Source: Chloroflexota bacterium (GTDB lineage: Bacteria > Chloroflexota > Anaerolineae > Anaerolineales > UBA4823). Taken from it: a DNA stretch of 5,901 nt. Below the pieces are notes generated by a model. That model worked only from the letters and a program-made list of their open reading frames with translations, did no database searches and was not told the origin of the DNA. The DNA is taken from positions 1-5,901 of the forward strand of contig DAOVXM010000190.1 of NCBI GenBank assembly GCA_030636125.1. The letters run 5' to 3'. Positions 5,164-5,901 of this stretch are shown one piece after another. Each line of letters opens with the position of its first letter. Position 1 is the stretch's first letter. The translations under genes and the position numbers were made by a program.

Positions 5164-5901
5164 TTACGAAGATGTCTGCTCTCTATTTGATGGATAATAG
5201 CGGTTTAGTGTTTTTTCTATGGTATTGAATATCTCTTCATCCGAGACGAGTCCCTTGTGGATCATTTCAAGCGAAAAATCAGATAATCGCGACTGCTCCT
5301 CCTCATCCAGGTCTCTGGAGGATAAAACAATGATAGGTATGTCCTTCAAGTCGGTGTCAGTCTTTAATCTTTCCAGTAGGTTGAAGCCATCCATATTGGG
5401 CATCAAGAGATCCATCACAACCGCGTGAGGCCGTTTGGCCTGGATTTCGACTATAGCTTGGGCGACTCCCTTTGCCAGGCGGAGATGATATTTTTTGTGA
5501 TCCTGGAATATTCTCTGTACCAGGCGCAGGTCGTCAAGATCATCATCACAAACTAAAATTTCTTGGATGCTACCGTCGGCATTCAGACGTTCGATAGCGC
5601 CTATCAAATCATCTTCTAAGATAGGTTTCATCAGATAGTCAGTTGCTCCGAGACTAAATCCTTTATCCTGCTCCTCCAGGATACTACAGAAGATTACCGG
5701 GATGTTTTGTGTATTAGGGTTGGATTTTAGGGCTTCGAGAACTTGCCAGCCATCACGTTCGGGCATCATGATGTCCAAGGTTATCGCGTAAGGTTGGATA
5801 CGACTAGCCGTTTCAACAGCTTTAGTGGGATTGGTTAACGCGTAAACATGGTATCCGTGGTCATTGAGGTACCGCTCGTAAAGGTTGATAATTTGGGGAT
5901 C
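5164..5901 (-). CDS. Tandem receiver-domain signalling protein (5' end outside window)
   Basis: The 245 visible C-terminal residues contain two response-regulator receiver domains. The first is cut by the window edge just inside its N-terminal acidic cluster (visible Asp1-Pro2-Gln3). It has phosphoacceptor Asp43 in TLDIMMPERDGW, Ser73 at the Thr/Ser switch position and Lys92 in DYLMKP. The second (about 112-235) has the acidic cluster Asp119-121, phosphoacceptor Asp164 in VMDLLMPNMDG, Ser194/195 and Lys216 in MIHKG. No DNA-binding or other output domain follows; the protein ends in a short polar tail. Reading continues open to the window edge, so the TTG at 5778 inside the first receiver is not the start. 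Tandem C-terminal receivers are common in hybrid histidine kinases, so a sensor kinase may lie upstream, but that part is not visible. It is 15 nt upstream of the threonine synthase-receiver gene. The second receiver resembles that gene's receiver in its 'KG' ending and helical tail. Confidence 0.9.
   Translation of the reverse strand, partial: DPQIINLYERYLNDHGYHVYALTNPTKAVETASRIQPYAITLDIMMPERDGWQVLEALKSNPNTQNIPVIFCSILEEQDKGFSLGATDYLMKPILEDDLIGAIERLNADGSIQEILVCDDDLDDLRLVQRIFQDHKKYHLRLAKGVAQAIVEIQAKRPHAVVMDLLMPNMDGFNLLERLKTDTDLKDIPIIVLSSRDLDEEEQSRLSDFSLEMIHKGLVSDEEIFNTIEKTLNRYYPSNREQTSS

Noticed and set aside
5164..5778. A separate 204-residue gene starting at TTG 5778
   Set aside because: That TTG encodes the Leu directly before the phosphoacceptor Asp of a receiver domain. 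The same frame continues open to the window edge with clear receiver sequence (D-P-Q-I-I-N-L-Y), so the gene is longer and starts outside.

Overview
All five genes in this window lie on the minus strand, so the genetic order runs from high to low coordinates. The organism is a bacterium of moderate GC. Several traits suggest a Chloroflexota (Anaerolineae-like) or similar environmental lineage: TTG start codons, weak Shine-Dalgarno sequences, a bacterial ornithine aminotransferase of the RocD type, a zinc-ribbon threonine synthase of the divergent 'NC(T/S)GHT' kind, and receiver domains ending in 'KG' instead of 'KP'. That placement is inferred from family resemblance and is not proven by any marker gene here.

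Layout in transcription order: (1) 5901-5164, the 3' end of a signalling protein whose visible part is two tandem response-regulator receiver domains; its start lies outside the window, and it may be the tail of a hybrid histidine kinase. (2) 5148-3463, only 15 nt downstream, a threonine synthase-like PLP enzyme fused in one uninterrupted frame to a C-terminal receiver domain. (3) 3398-2367, after 64 nt, a ten-helix EamA/DMT transporter. (4) A 200-bp intergenic region with a small palindrome, a G-run motif and a weak promoter candidate, then 2166-964, ornithine aminotransferase (rocD). (5) A 139-bp intergenic region with a 10-bp perfect inverted repeat, then 824-1 (continuing off the window), an alanine dehydrogenase-family protein.

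The theme is amino-acid metabolism coupled to two-component signalling. Genes 1-3 look like one transcription unit: a phosphorelay protein, an enzyme that carries its own phosphoacceptor domain, and a possible amino-acid exporter. RocD (ornithine to glutamate semialdehyde) and the Ald-like enzyme (alanine/pyruvate, NAD) look like a second unit or pair of units for amino-acid catabolism or nitrogen balance.

The most notable items are the PLP enzyme-receiver fusion beside a multi-receiver protein, and the Ald-like protein, which keeps Arg15, His96, Asp199 and Asp270 but has Ala where the catalytic Lys75 is expected. I see no tRNA, rRNA, CRISPR array, insertion sequence or convincing intrinsic terminator.
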